From: Chitinophagaceae bacterium
Lineage (GTDB): Bacteria > Bacteroidota > Bacteroidia > Chitinophagales > Chitinophagaceae
Length of the DNA stretch: 36,860 nt
Assembly: GCA_021299955.1 (NCBI GenBank)
Contig: JAJTFQ010000012.1
Location: forward strand, 6,648 to 43,507
Direction: 5' to 3'
The notes beneath the pieces were generated by a model. The model did not search any database, had not been told where the DNA came from, and saw only the letters and a program-made list of their open reading frames with translations. The position numbers and the translations under genes were made by a program. The stretch's first letter is position 1. Each line of letters begins with the position of its first letter. Shown piece after piece: positions 1-10,240 of this stretch.

Positions 1-1311
1 GTTACTGTCAAACCCATCGAAGTGAAATACCTGACCCCGGGAGGCGTCAAAAGCCGGGTGTTCACGACCTACGCTACCCATCACGGTCCGGTACTGGGCA
101 AGGAAGACGAAAACACCTGGCTGAGTGTGAGATCTTACAACCGCGCGATGAACAGTCTGATCCAAAGCTGGATGCGCACCAAGGCTCGTGGACTTGAGGA
201 CTATAAAAAGGTCATGGACCTGCGGGGTAATACGTCCAATAACACGGTCTTTGCTGATCGGAATGGCAACATCGCCTACTGGCATGGTAATTACATGCCG
301 GTGCGGGACACGTCCTTCGACTGGGGTCGCCCCGTCGACGGCAGCACGCGGGCCACGGAATGGAAGGGGTTACATGAGGCTGATGCCTGTGTCAAGGTCA
401 TCAACCCCGCCGGCGGATGGATCCAGAACTGTAATTCCACCCCGTTCACCGCCGCAGGTCAGTGGAGTCCCGACAATCGTGCCTATCCCCCCTACATGGC
501 GCCGGATGGCGAAAATTTCAGGGGCGTCAATGCTGTCAGGGTCATGAAAGACCTCAAAAATGTCACCCTGGAAGGTCTGATCCTGGCCGGCTATGATCGT
601 CGGCTGACTGCCTTCGAAGTGCTGGTGCCCGCATTGTACGCCGCCTGGCAAAAACGCGGGGCAAACGCGGATACCCTCTCCCCTGACCTCGCATCGGCCA
701 TTGGGCTGCTGGTCAACTGGAATTACCAATGCGATACGGCATCCGTAGCCACCACACTGGCGGTGGAATGGGGTCAGCGATTGAATCCCCTGTTGCAACG
801 GGTGTACATCGAACAGGGAGAATCAGACCAGGTGAGCATCACAAAGCGGTTCGCTGCCACGGCCGATGCCCTGGAACTGCTCAGGCCGCTCTCCGCAGTG
901 CTGCATGAGTTGAAAGCACAATTCGGAACCTGGCAGGTCAGTTGGGGTAGTTATAACCGATACCAGCGGCTGACCGGAGATATCCGGGAGATCTATGATG
1001 ACCGGAAACCCAGTCTGCCCGTCGCATTCACCGCATCCACCTGGGGATGCCTGCCGGCCTATGTGAGCCGGAAGATGCCGGGTACACTGAAACGCTACGG
1101 CGTCAGCGGAAATAGTTTCGTCTGTGCCGTCGAATTCGGTCCGCGCATCCGCGCCCGTTCCGTCCTTGCCGGTGGGGTCAGCAATGATCCGACCTCCAGG
1201 CACTTCTCAGACCAGGCCGCCATGTACACCGAAGGCCGATTCAAGGAGGTCCTGTTCTACCGCGAAGATGTGCTCGCTGCTTCAGAAAAACGCTACAAGC
1301 CGGGAGAATAA
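1..1311 (+). CDS. Penicillin acylase / acyl-homoserine-lactone acylase family (S45) protein, 5'-truncated by window edge
   Basis: Frame +1 is open from base 1 (VTVKPIEVKYLTPGG...), so the ORF-track start at 22 is only an internal GTG. Contains TTYATHHGPVLG, NTVFADRNGNIAYWHGNYMPVRD and GWIQNCNSTPFTAAG, typical of the penicillin acylase beta chain. Confidence 0.85.
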   Translation, partial: VTVKPIEVKYLTPGGVKSRVFTTYATHHGPVLGKEDENTWLSVRSYNRAMNSLIQSWMRTKARGLEDYKKVMDLRGNTSNNTVFADRNGNIAYWHGNYMPVRDTSFDWGRPVDGSTRATEWKGLHEADACVKVINPAGGWIQNCNSTPFTAAGQWSPDNRAYPPYMAPDGENFRGVNAVRVMKDLKNVTLEGLILAGYDRRLTAFEVLVPALYAAWQKRGANADTLSPDLASAIGLLVNWNYQCDTASVATTLAVEWGQRLNPLLQRVYIEQGESDQVSITKRFAATADALELLRPLSAVLHELKAQFGTWQVSWGSYNRYQRLTGDIREIYDDRKPSLPVAFTASTWGCLPAYVSRKMPGTLKRYGVSGNSFVCAVEFGPRIRARSVLAGGVSNDPTSRHFSDQAAMYTEGRFKEVLFYREDVLAASEKRYKPGE

Positions 1312-1384
1312 GGATCAATACATTGATGGTCAATATGTTGATCTTGATTGCTCAATGGCTGAGGATGCCGATAAATTTTGAAAT

Positions 1385-2482
1385 ATGAAAAATTTTTATT
1401 ATATTCTATCATGGGTCGGACTCGCAGGCATTTGCAGCCTGAGCCCGGTCAGCGGTCATGGCCAAACTTCCCTGAAGGCAAAGCTTCAGGCGGTCATGGC
1501 ATCAGAACCAACCTTCAGCGGGGTCGTACTTGTAGCAAAGAATGGACGGACGCTTTTCCATCAGGCCTATGGCACACGTGACATCAACACGGGTGAAAGC
1601 CTGCGGAGGGATGACATCTTCGAACTGGCCTCGGTGTCCAAACAGTTCACGGCCAGCATCATCATCGGCTTACAGGAAGATGGTCAGCTGAGTTATGACG
1701 ATCCCGTAGAAAAATACGTGGACATCCCCTACCCGGGCATCCGGATCCGCCATCTGCTGAATCATACCAGCGGTCTCCCGGATTACCAGGCCGTCATGGA
1801 CAAGTACTGGGATAAATCGAAAGTGGCCGGAAATCCGGATATTCTGGCCTATCTGAAACGTTACGCACCGCCTGCCCTATTCAAGCCGGGTGAGCGGTTC
1901 GAATACAGCAACACGGGATATGTAGTACTGGCAAGCATAGCAGAAGCCATTACGGGTATGGATTTCATCGAACTATGCCGCAGCCGCATTTTCAAGGCGG
2001 CAGGTATGCACGGGGCAGACATTCGAACGAATGAAGTAAAGAATAAGCTGAGTCGTTTCGCACGCGGACATGTGTGGGTTGAGAGCCGGCAGCGCCTGGT
2101 GCGGGCCGATTCCTTTCCTTCTTCTGACTACACGATCTGGCTGGGTAACCGGAAGGGGCCCGGTCGGGTGAGTGCCCGCGCGAAGGATCTGCTGGCCTGG
2201 GATCGTGCACTTCAGGAGGCCAAACTGCAGGGTACCAAGAGTGGCACGGAGGCCTGGCGCTCAGGGGTACTGAACGATGGAACGGCGACCGGCTACGGGT
2301 TTGGCTGGTTTCTGTCCAAGTCAGCCAAAGGTGAACGGGTGATCTGGCACGACGGCGACAATCCCGGATATAAGACCATGTTCCGCCGGTATCCGGAGCG
2401 CGGCCACACCATCATCGTACTCAGCAATAACTATCCCGCAGGTTTCGATCGCCTGATCCAAAGACTGGAAGCGGCACTTTGA
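1385..2482 (+). CDS. Serine hydrolase, class C beta-lactamase / PBP-like family
   Basis: Signal-like N-terminus; SxxK motif in ELASVSKQFTASII; YSN motif in FEYSNTGYVVLA; late HDGDNPGYKT motif. Confidence 0.88.
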   Translation: MKNFYYILSWVGLAGICSLSPVSGHGQTSLKAKLQAVMASEPTFSGVVLVAKNGRTLFHQAYGTRDINTGESLRRDDIFELASVSKQFTASIIIGLQEDGQLSYDDPVEKYVDIPYPGIRIRHLLNHTSGLPDYQAVMDKYWDKSKVAGNPDILAYLKRYAPPALFKPGERFEYSNTGYVVLASIAEAITGMDFIELCRSRIFKAAGMHGADIRTNEVKNKLSRFARGHVWVESRQRLVRADSFPSSDYTIWLGNRKGPGRVSARAKDLLAWDRALQEAKLQGTKSGTEAWRSGVLNDGTATGYGFGWFLSKSAKGERVIWHDGDNPGYKTMFRRYPERGHTIIVLSNNYPAGFDRLIQRLEAAL

Positions 2483-2501
2483 GCGAACTTCAGGATCGAT
2501 C

Positions 2502-4013
2502 TCACTTGATCACACGGATCCGGTATTCCTGGATCAGCGGGGTCTTTTCCGGCGTCAGGGTGAAGTACACATCTGCCCGACCCCTTTCGCATTCGAGGGT
2601 GAACGTACCCCGCAGGTTGTTTTCTGCCCGCATCGGACCCACCCGTCGGATGGCGCCGATCTGTCCGAAGATCTCTGCTGACTGGCGTTGCAGGAGAGGC
2701 AGTGTGTAATCCGGGAAGAAGTTTTCAGCGAAAATGCCGCTTTGTTCCGCCCCTTTCCAATCCGGGATGATCCGGACCAACTGTTCCATTCGGGTTTGAA
2801 GGATGGGGGAAACGGGGATACTCAAAGGTTTCAGACCGGTCAGACGTACGAGCGTGTCCAGGATCTGCATGGTCAGCACAGACATCGGGGAATACGTGCG
2901 GTTGCCGAGCGCGACGATCCCGAGTCCGTGTTCCGGCATGACCTGCCAGTGGCTGCCGAAGCCGGGCAATCCCCCGCTGTGGCCAACGAAGGTCCTTCCT
3001 TCACAATCGCGCACCCATCTCAGTCCATAACAGTAGGCCGCGGCCGTCGGACATACCCGTCCGCCGGGGAAGGTGTAATTGGGGTTCAGGGCACTGAAAC
3101 GCCAGGGGTGCTGCATCTCCCGGATGGAAGCGCGGCGCACAGGTCCGGTCTCCCGTGCATCAGATGGAGGCCATGCCGCCAGATGGATATTCATGTAGGC
3201 CGCGAATTCATCGACAGAGGAGAGCATGCTACCCATCGCACCCCAGGAACCATCGGGCGTGTCGTGCAGGAGTTCTTCTTCCGTGAAGCGATCATCCTGG
3301 TACCGGTACCCATGCGCGAGGAGGCCTGGCGCAACATCAGCGTATTCCCACGCGGCATGCCGCATCCCCAGCGGATTCCATATCTGCTCGCGGATGTATT
3401 GCTGATAGGGCTGGCCGGACACGTTAGTAATGATCTTCCCGAGCATTGCGAACCCGAGATTGCTGTATTCATAGGCTGTACCGGGTGCCGTTGAAAAGGT
3501 GATGCCCTGTTTCAGAAAGGCGTTGAATTCGGCATCACTGTCCGCCAGTTGACGGTCCCCCCAGGGATTGTCTTCCGGAAATCCCGCCCCGTGGGTGAGC
3601 AGGTGTCTGATGGTGACCGGCGCAGCATCCGCGGTGGTATATTTCAGACCTTTCAAAGATGGGATGTAACGTTCTGCCGGCTCATCCAGTTGGAGTTTCC
3701 CGGCATCCCTGAGTTTCAGGATGGCCATGGCGGTGAAACTCTTGGACATGGAGGCGATCCGAAAGACGGAGGACGGAGTTACCGGTGTGTTCCGGGCCAT
3801 GTCCGTCACACCAAAACTAATGGTATGCATCAAGTGACCGTTCGCCACCAATCCGACAGAAACGCCGGGAATGTGGTGCTGTCTGGCGAAATCGGCACAG
3901 ATCCGGTCGATCAGCGGAAAATGCGGACGGAGTTTAGCGATGACCGATGTATCCCCGGCCTGCACGGCCCATGATAAGGATTGAAGTGCGAGAATGATCA
4001 GGGTTTGTTTCAT
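2502..4013 (-). CDS. Serine hydrolase, class C beta-lactamase / PBP-like family with C-terminal extension
   Basis: Signal peptide MKQTLIILALQSLSWAVQA; SxxK in RIASMSKSFTAMAIL; YxN in YEYSNLGFAML; HSGGLPGFGSH. Confidence 0.88.
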   Translation of the reverse strand: MKQTLIILALQSLSWAVQAGDTSVIAKLRPHFPLIDRICADFARQHHIPGVSVGLVANGHLMHTISFGVTDMARNTPVTPSSVFRIASMSKSFTAMAILKLRDAGKLQLDEPAERYIPSLKGLKYTTADAAPVTIRHLLTHGAGFPEDNPWGDRQLADSDAEFNAFLKQGITFSTAPGTAYEYSNLGFAMLGKIITNVSGQPYQQYIREQIWNPLGMRHAAWEYADVAPGLLAHGYRYQDDRFTEEELLHDTPDGSWGAMGSMLSSVDEFAAYMNIHLAAWPPSDARETGPVRRASIREMQHPWRFSALNPNYTFPGGRVCPTAAAYCYGLRWVRDCEGRTFVGHSGGLPGFGSHWQVMPEHGLGIVALGNRTYSPMSVLTMQILDTLVRLTGLKPLSIPVSPILQTRMEQLVRIIPDWKGAEQSGIFAENFFPDYTLPLLQRQSAEIFGQIGAIRRVGPMRAENNLRGTFTLECERGRADVYFTLTPEKTPLIQEYRIRVIK

Positions 4014-4039
4014 GTTGTTGGATGGGGCTGTTTGGGGCG

Positions 4040-6079
4040 TCAGAAAGCCAACAGTTTTTCGATGGTCGAATGCAAGCGATGTTTGGCCAAAAAGACATCC
4101 TCGAGTGCTCGGGCGAAGGGAACGGGACTGTCAAGGCTGGCGCATCGCATGACGGGTGCATCCAGCCAACGGAAGCAGTGTTCTCCGATCCAGGCAGCGA
4201 TCTCTCCGCCGAAGCCTCCGGTGAGGGTGTCTTCGTGGAGCACAAGCGCACGGCCGGTCCGGCGTACAGAGGCCTCAACGGCTTCGCTGTCCCAGGGGAG
4301 CAGGGTCCGCAGATCAATGATATCGATGGACAGTGTTGGATGGGCGTGCGCATATTGTTCAGCCCAGATCACCCCCATGCCATAGGTGATGATGCTCAGG
4401 TTGTTTCCGGTCATAACCTGTCTGGCCTTCCCGATCGGAATAGTATGATATCCCTCCGGCACTATACCTGAGATGCTTCTGTAAAGCGCCTTGTGCTCAA
4501 AGTACATGACGGGATTGGGATCCTCAAAGGCTGCGATCATTAGTCCCTTGGCATCGGCGGGGGTTGATGGGTACACCACCTTCAGTCCGGGCGTATGCGT
4601 GAACCAGGCCTCATTACTCTGCGAGTGAAAGGGGCCCGCTCCGACACCGGCACCCGTTGGCATCCGGATCACAACGTCTGCCGGCTGACCCCACCGGTAG
4701 TGTATCTTGGCGAGGTTGTTGACGATCTGATTGAAGCCGGAGGTCACAAAATCCGCGAACTGCATCTCCACCATGCTTTTGATACCTTCCAGCGAGAGGC
4801 CAAGCGCGGTACCGATGATGGCGCTTTCACAGAGCGGGGTGTTCCTGACCCGGGCAGTACCGAATCGTTCCATCAGACCTTCGGTAACCTTAAAAGCACC
4901 ACCATAAGCTGCAATATCCTGGCCCATTAGAACCAGTTCGGGATGGCGGAGCATGGCCTCGGTCAATCCCTCCCGGATGGCGTCTACAAACCGAATGGGT
5001 TCCCTGTCGGCTGAAGTGGCAACCGGCGCGGGTTTCGGAAATCTCCGCGGTCTTTCCGGCGGCATGATCAGGTCAGGAACTGGCTCGATCGGTGGAGCCG
5101 GTGCATACGCATCCCGTATTTCCACATTTGGATCCGCATCGATCTTCCCGGGCTTCAGGCCGGCCTTTACGGAGACGTCAATGAATGCGGTGCATTCCGC
5201 TCGCATGGCGGCCACGAATGCTGCATCAATGACGCCTGTGCGCAGCAGGTATTGTTCGTAGTTGGCAACGGGATCTTTCTTACCCCATTCCTCAAAGAGA
5301 TGCGGTGGCACATAATCCGTGCCGCTGGCTTCCTCGTGCCCTCTCATGCGGAAGGTGGTACATTCTATAAGGTAGGGCTTGCTGTTCCTGATGCAGTAAT
5401 CGCGCACCCCCCGGACGGTATCCAGCACGGTGAGGATATTATTGCCATCGATCCTGACACCCTCCATACCATATCCGCGGGCACGATCCACCAACCGGTC
5501 GCAGCGATATTGTTCCGAGACGGGTGTACTCAAGCCGTAGCCGTTGTTTTCGATGATGAAGATGACGGGCAGGTCCCACACAGCCGCCACATTCAGGGCC
5601 TCGTGAAAATCACCTTCTGAGGTTCCGCCGTCACCGGTGAACGTGAGGGCTGCCCGCGGTTGGTTCCTGAGCTTGTAAGCAAGTGCCGCACCATCAGCCA
5701 CCGCAAGTTGCGGACCGAGATGAGAGATCATCCCGCAGATATGATGTTCGGTCGATCCGAAGTGAAAGCTGCGTTCCCTGCCTTTTGAAAAACCATCCGA
5801 ACGACCCTGCCACTGCAGAAACAGTTTCTCGAGCGACATGCCGCGGACGGTGAACACCCCGAGGTTGCGATGGAGCGGCATGATCCATTCTTCAGGTTGC
5901 ATGGCCAGGGTTGCCCCCACAGAGATCGCCTCCTGACCGATACCACTGAACCACTTGGAGATCCGGCCCTGACGCAGCAGGATGAGCATCTTTTCCTCGA
6001 TCATCCGTGGCAGCAGGAGCTGCCGGTAGATGGCGATGAGTTCGGCATCTGTCAATCCCTTTCGGTCGAAATGCATCAT
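4040..6079 (-). CDS. 2-oxoacid (branched-chain-type) dehydrogenase E1, fused alpha and beta subunits
   Basis: N-terminal half has the TPP motif GDGGTSEGDFHEALNVAAVWDLPVIFIIENNGYGLSTP. C-terminal half has MGQDIAAYGGAFKVTEGL and MPTGAGVGAGPFHSQSNEAWFTHTPGLKVVYPSTPADAKGL, as in E1 beta. Confidence 0.92.
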   Translation of the reverse strand: MMHFDRKGLTDAELIAIYRQLLLPRMIEEKMLILLRQGRISKWFSGIGQEAISVGATLAMQPEEWIMPLHRNLGVFTVRGMSLEKLFLQWQGRSDGFSKGRERSFHFGSTEHHICGMISHLGPQLAVADGAALAYKLRNQPRAALTFTGDGGTSEGDFHEALNVAAVWDLPVIFIIENNGYGLSTPVSEQYRCDRLVDRARGYGMEGVRIDGNNILTVLDTVRGVRDYCIRNSKPYLIECTTFRMRGHEEASGTDYVPPHLFEEWGKKDPVANYEQYLLRTGVIDAAFVAAMRAECTAFIDVSVKAGLKPGKIDADPNVEIRDAYAPAPPIEPVPDLIMPPERPRRFPKPAPVATSADREPIRFVDAIREGLTEAMLRHPELVLMGQDIAAYGGAFKVTEGLMERFGTARVRNTPLCESAIIGTALGLSLEGIKSMVEMQFADFVTSGFNQIVNNLAKIHYRWGQPADVVIRMPTGAGVGAGPFHSQSNEAWFTHTPGLKVVYPSTPADAKGLMIAAFEDPNPVMYFEHKALYRSISGIVPEGYHTIPIGKARQVMTGNNLSIITYGMGVIWAEQYAHAHPTLSIDIIDLRTLLPWDSEAVEASVRRTGRALVLHEDTLTGGFGGEIAAWIGEHCFRWLDAPVMRCASLDSPVPFARALEDVFLAKHRLHSTIEKLLAF

Positions 6080-6132
6080 GATTCGAAGTTCGTAAAGATG
6101 GATTCAGAAATCAATACGGCAAGGGTTCCGTC

Positions 6133-6483
6133 TTAATCGCGTTTCATCTTTTTGTCCAGCGCTTCCAGGAGGGTAACGATCAGGGATACGACCAGGCTGA
6201 AAGCCAGCGCCCAGCCGAATCCCTGCACTTCAAAACCATCCACGATCTCCGCCCCTAAGATCACGATGACAGCATTGATCACCAGCAGGAACAGCCCAAG
6301 GGTGACCAGCGTAAAGGGGATCGTCAACAGGATGAGGACGGGTTTTACGAAGGAGTCCAGCAGGGCCAGTACGGCCGCCGCCACCAGGGCGGTGATGTTG
6401 TCGCGCACATGGATTCCGTCGAGGAGGTAGGATGCGATCAGCACCCCCAACCAGGTGAAGAAGAGTCGCAGCAGGAAACGCAT
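6133..6483 (-). CDS. Phage holin family (PF04020-type) small multi-TM membrane protein
   Basis: 116 aa, several hydrophobic segments, YLLDGIHVRDNITALVAAAVLALLDSFVKPVLILLTIPFTLVTLGLFLLVINA matches the family pattern. Confidence 0.8.
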   Translation of the reverse strand: MRFLLRLFFTWLGVLIASYLLDGIHVRDNITALVAAAVLALLDSFVKPVLILLTIPFTLVTLGLFLLVINAVIVILGAEIVDGFEVQGFGWALAFSLVVSLIVTLLEALDKKMKRD

Positions 6484-6557
6484 GGCCGCCGGGATTTGTC
6501 ATTCAAGTTACGCAAAAATCAGGGCGGTCCTATGCATATTCCGCAGGTTCAGTTTCA

Positions 6558-7841
6558 TCAGACGACGGTGAGCTCATAAAAATCCTCTTCCCGGAGGTAC
6601 TTGTCAGCCAGGGCGTTCAGTTCCTGTGGCGTGATCTCACGGATGGTTTTGAGTGTATCATAGAAGAACTGGCTGTCAAGGCCGTTCAGGATCAGGTTTT
6701 TCCAGCGACCGATGATCTGGAACGGGCCGTCGAGGTCTCCCAGGATGGTACCCATGAGATAGTTTCGGACCATCATCAGTTCGTCGTCGGGGATCTCATC
6801 TTCGCGCAGCCGTTTCATTTCATGATGGATCTCGCGGATGGTGGCTTCGCAAACCTCGCGCCCGGCTTCCGTGCTGACCATCCAGGCGGTCTGCCCGATA
6901 TGGTTCTGGATATGGCTGTAGATGCCGTAGGTATAGCCCTTTTCTTCGCGGATATTGTCCATCAGACGAGATCCGAAGTACCCGCCGAACAATGTATTCA
7001 GGACCATGGCGGGTTTGTAGTCGGGATGATGGCGATTGGGAAAGGGCCTGGCCAGTCGGATGGCACCCTGCACCCCGTCAGGATCGTTCAGGATAAAGTG
7101 TTTCTTTTCCAACGTGGGTTTGACCGGATGCAGGATCGTTGGCAAGGGCGTGCGGTTGAGGGGCAGCTGTCCGAAGATCCGGTTGAGGGAAGCTTCGAGG
7201 TCTGCCGGCAGGATGCCTGCCACGAAGATCATCGCCTGGCCATTGACATAGTAACGCTCATGAAAGGATTTGAGGTCTCCGCGATCGAGGGCGTCGTACA
7301 TCTCTGCGCTGGAGTAGATCCCGTATGGGTGATCGAAGCCAAAAAGGTACTCATCGATCAGGCGGCCTGCAATGAACTCGCATTTCCGGAGGTTGACTTC
7401 AAGCCGTTGCTTCATGTTCTGCCGGTAGATGTCCAGTTCCTGTTCGGGGAAGACAGATTCGGTGATGAGCTCCTGCATGACAGGCAGGAGTTCAGGCAGA
7501 TGTTTGGTCAGGCAGTGCAGGGTGACGGTGGACGTCTCGTTATAGCAGTTCCTGTTGAGATAGGCACCGAAATATTCGAAATGCTCATTGATCTCGAAGG
7601 CGTTGTGTTTCGGGGTACCGTTCTTGAGCAGGGAGTTGACCGCATTGGCGATGCCGTTGGCGGGTTCGTACCAGTTACCGGCCTGGAAGACGATCTCCAG
7701 CGACATGACTTCTTCTGCACCCGCATCCACTGCGTAGACAGGGATGCCGTTGTCGAGCGTGAAACTGCGATAAGGTTTGAGTTCCAGCGTGAGGTCTACG
7801 GCGTCCTTCATGCGGGGCGGATGCTGACGGTCTGGGGTCAT
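6558..7841 (-). CDS. M16 family (insulinase-like) peptidase subunit, probably non-catalytic
   Basis: M16 fold sequence (LNTLFGGYFGSRLMDNIREEKGYTYGIYS), but the expected HxxEH is replaced in the GNWYEPANGIANAVNSLLKNGT region. Confidence 0.85.
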   Translation of the reverse strand: MTPDRQHPPRMKDAVDLTLELKPYRSFTLDNGIPVYAVDAGAEEVMSLEIVFQAGNWYEPANGIANAVNSLLKNGTPKHNAFEINEHFEYFGAYLNRNCYNETSTVTLHCLTKHLPELLPVMQELITESVFPEQELDIYRQNMKQRLEVNLRKCEFIAGRLIDEYLFGFDHPYGIYSSAEMYDALDRGDLKSFHERYYVNGQAMIFVAGILPADLEASLNRIFGQLPLNRTPLPTILHPVKPTLEKKHFILNDPDGVQGAIRLARPFPNRHHPDYKPAMVLNTLFGGYFGSRLMDNIREEKGYTYGIYSHIQNHIGQTAWMVSTEAGREVCEATIREIHHEMKRLREDEIPDDELMMVRNYLMGTILGDLDGPFQIIGRWKNLILNGLDSQFFYDTLKTIREITPQELNALADKYLREEDFYELTVV

Positions 7842-7896
7842 GTTATGTCGGGAATGATGTGTGTAAAGAAATGTTTGCGCGCGTCAGGGCGAGGCG

Positions 7897-9144
7897 TCAG
7901 GCCTCCTTCGCATCAGCCAGGTAATGGAGGGTATTGCTGTTCTCCGGCCGGAAGATGCGGTGGCATTCTGCAAGGATCTCCTCCGTCGTGACGGCCCGAT
8001 ACTTTGACAATTCCTCATTCATCAGGGAAGCATCTCCGAGCAGTTCGTAGAAAGCCAGACTGGAGGCGCGGCTCATGACGCTCATGTCTTCGAAGGCCAT
8101 GATGCTTTCGGTCTTGTTCTTGACCTTCTGGAGCTCCTTGTCTGTTACTCCATCCTTCAGCATCTTTTCGATCTCCGTTTCGACGGCGGACTCGGCGGCA
8201 TGGATATCTATCCCTTTCACGAGTTTTCCTTCGATGGTCAGCAAGCCGGCATCCAGGCTCCCGAAGTGATAGCAGTCGATGCTGCTGAAAAGTTTCTGTT
8301 CCTTGACCAGCGACTGGTATAGCCTTGAAGATCCGCCGCCGCCCAGCATGTCGGTGATGAGATCGGCCGCGTAATAGCGGGGATCCATGCGAGCTGACAT
8401 ATGCCAGGTCTTGTAGAAGGCATCCAATGGGACATTGGCCTTTACCTCCAGCCGGCGGGCCGCTGTCTGACCGGGTTCCTGGGGCAGGTTGCGCTGATAA
8501 CGCTCGCCCGATTCGATGCCTCCGAACCATTTTTCAGCGAGCTCCCGAACCTGGTCGGTATAAACATTACCTGCCACCGTCAGGATGGCGTTCACCGGAC
8601 GATAGTGCTTGAAGAAAAAGCGTCGCACGTCTTCCAGCTGTGCCTCTTCGATATGCGAAAGCTCCCGGCCGATGGTCATCCAGCGGTAGGGATGCTGCTC
8701 GAATGCAAGCTCGCGCATGATCTTCCAGACATCGCCATAAGGCTTGTTGATATAATGTTCCTTGAACTCCTCGCAAACGACCTTGCGCTGGACATCCAGA
8801 CTTTTCTCGCTGAAGGCCAGGCTCAGCATGCGATCACTTTCCAGCCAGAAGGCAGTTTCGATATTCTCGGCCGGCAGCTGGCAATAATAATTGGTGAGGT
8901 CGTTGGTGGTGTAGGCGTTATTTTCACCGCCTGCCAGCTGCAGCGGCTCGTCATAGACGGGAATGTTCACGGATCCTCCGAACATGAGATGCTCGAAGAG
9001 ATGAGCGAACCCCGTGCGGGCGGGTTCTTCATCCCGGGCACCGACATCATAGAGGACGTTGACAACAGCCATCGGGGTACTGTGATCGCGATGGACAATA
9101 ACGCGAAGGCCGTTGGAAAGCGTGAAACGGTCGAACTTGATCAT
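7897..9144 (-). CDS. M16 family zinc metallopeptidase (catalytic subunit)
   Basis: HLFEHLMFGG (HxxEH zinc motif), ENNAYTTNDLTNYY, LGGGGSSRLYQSLVKEQ. Confidence 0.93.
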   Translation of the reverse strand: MIKFDRFTLSNGLRVIVHRDHSTPMAVVNVLYDVGARDEEPARTGFAHLFEHLMFGGSVNIPVYDEPLQLAGGENNAYTTNDLTNYYCQLPAENIETAFWLESDRMLSLAFSEKSLDVQRKVVCEEFKEHYINKPYGDVWKIMRELAFEQHPYRWMTIGRELSHIEEAQLEDVRRFFFKHYRPVNAILTVAGNVYTDQVRELAEKWFGGIESGERYQRNLPQEPGQTAARRLEVKANVPLDAFYKTWHMSARMDPRYYAADLITDMLGGGGSSRLYQSLVKEQKLFSSIDCYHFGSLDAGLLTIEGKLVKGIDIHAAESAVETEIEKMLKDGVTDKELQKVKNKTESIMAFEDMSVMSRASSLAFYELLGDASLMNEELSKYRAVTTEEILAECHRIFRPENSNTLHYLADAKEA

Positions 9145-9213
9145 GCTGCAAATATCCGATGAAAAGGGGAGATCAGCGGCGATGAAATGTGGGAGCGTGC
9201 ATGGGTTAACCTG

Positions 9214-10098
9214 TCACGCCAACACTACACGAATGCTGCGTACCACATCTATATCGATTCCGGTGCGATCGACAATGTCCTGATCAGACAGATCGGGTTC
9301 AATTTTCAGGATGGATAGTATCCGGAGACTGGCCTCAAGGCCTGCCAACATGCCTTCTTTTCGACCTTGTTCAATCCCCTTTTCAAGTCCTTGGTCAATA
9401 TAATGTAAGGCGAGATCCTCATGCGCGAGCATTTTAGCGATGCGGCTGTCCATCAGCCAAAGTTCGCGCTCTGTATAACGGGTAAGATCCCATGCCTCTA
9501 CTGCAGCACTCATGAACCGCAGTTTTTTCAATTCATCGGGTGAAAATACTCGTTGCATCTCTTCCGTTTTATTGAAATACATCATCCAGAGATCCCGCAC
9601 ATCTGACTTATCAAAAGTATCATTTTCTACCCATTTTCTCATTTCCACCATGGTAAAATGTAGCTCGCCAAAAGGTGCACTTTCAAGAGCCCTGGTGGTG
9701 AAATCGATATGATGGACCCAATCAGGACTTTCCGGGAACATCTTGTAATCCAGGAGACACAAAGTATACACAGGTTGCATCTCCTTCAATGAATCACCAA
9801 TTCTGACCTGTCTGCTGTATACTCTGCTGGCATTCAATAACACGCGTCGAAAAAATAACGGGGTTTTCTGAAGTTGCATTTCGACAATAAAATGTCTCCC
9901 GTTCACATCCCTGCATCTTACATCAACAATAGTCAGACTGCCATCGTCGTGCTCGGCATGCAATTCTGCCGGCATATATTCTATGCCAACGATCGGATCG
10001 GTCAGGGGCAGAAAGCTATTCAGCAAATGTATCAGCGATTCAGGCTGATGCATAAATATAAACCTGAAAATCCTGTCTCTTCTGGGATCAGCCATCAC
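9214..10098 (-). CDS. Rpn family recombination-promoting nuclease / PD-(D/E)XK nuclease family transposase
   Basis: RDRIFRFIFMHQPESLIHLLNSFLP...IVDVRCRDVNGRHFIVEMQLQKTPLFFRRVLLNASRVYSRQ, plus C-terminal GLEKGIEQGRKEGMLAGLEA. Confidence 0.88.
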   Translation of the reverse strand: MMADPRRDRIFRFIFMHQPESLIHLLNSFLPLTDPIVGIEYMPAELHAEHDDGSLTIVDVRCRDVNGRHFIVEMQLQKTPLFFRRVLLNASRVYSRQVRIGDSLKEMQPVYTLCLLDYKMFPESPDWVHHIDFTTRALESAPFGELHFTMVEMRKWVENDTFDKSDVRDLWMMYFNKTEEMQRVFSPDELKKLRFMSAAVEAWDLTRYTERELWLMDSRIAKMLAHEDLALHYIDQGLEKGIEQGRKEGMLAGLEASLRILSILKIEPDLSDQDIVDRTGIDIDVVRSIRVVLA

Positions 10099-10240
10099 AT
10101 CATTTCGAGCGAAATTATATGACTATGATCGCCTATTCCATGTGATTCTAACAATTGCGAAACAGAATAAAACTGATAAAAAAGGTGATTTATACGGAAC
10201 CCATAAATAAATATGAAGTTTCTTTTTCTCAGTAATGTTA

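Noticed and set aside
6133-6483. Prophage signal from the holin-family gene
   Set aside because: PF04020-type proteins are common chromosomal membrane proteins; no other phage genes nearby.
6822-7991. 389-aa + strand ORF
   Set aside because: Antisense to a clear M16 protease gene; no recognisable domain. High-GC antisense ORF artefact.
8401-9162. 253-aa + strand ORF
   Set aside because: Antisense to the catalytic M16 gene.
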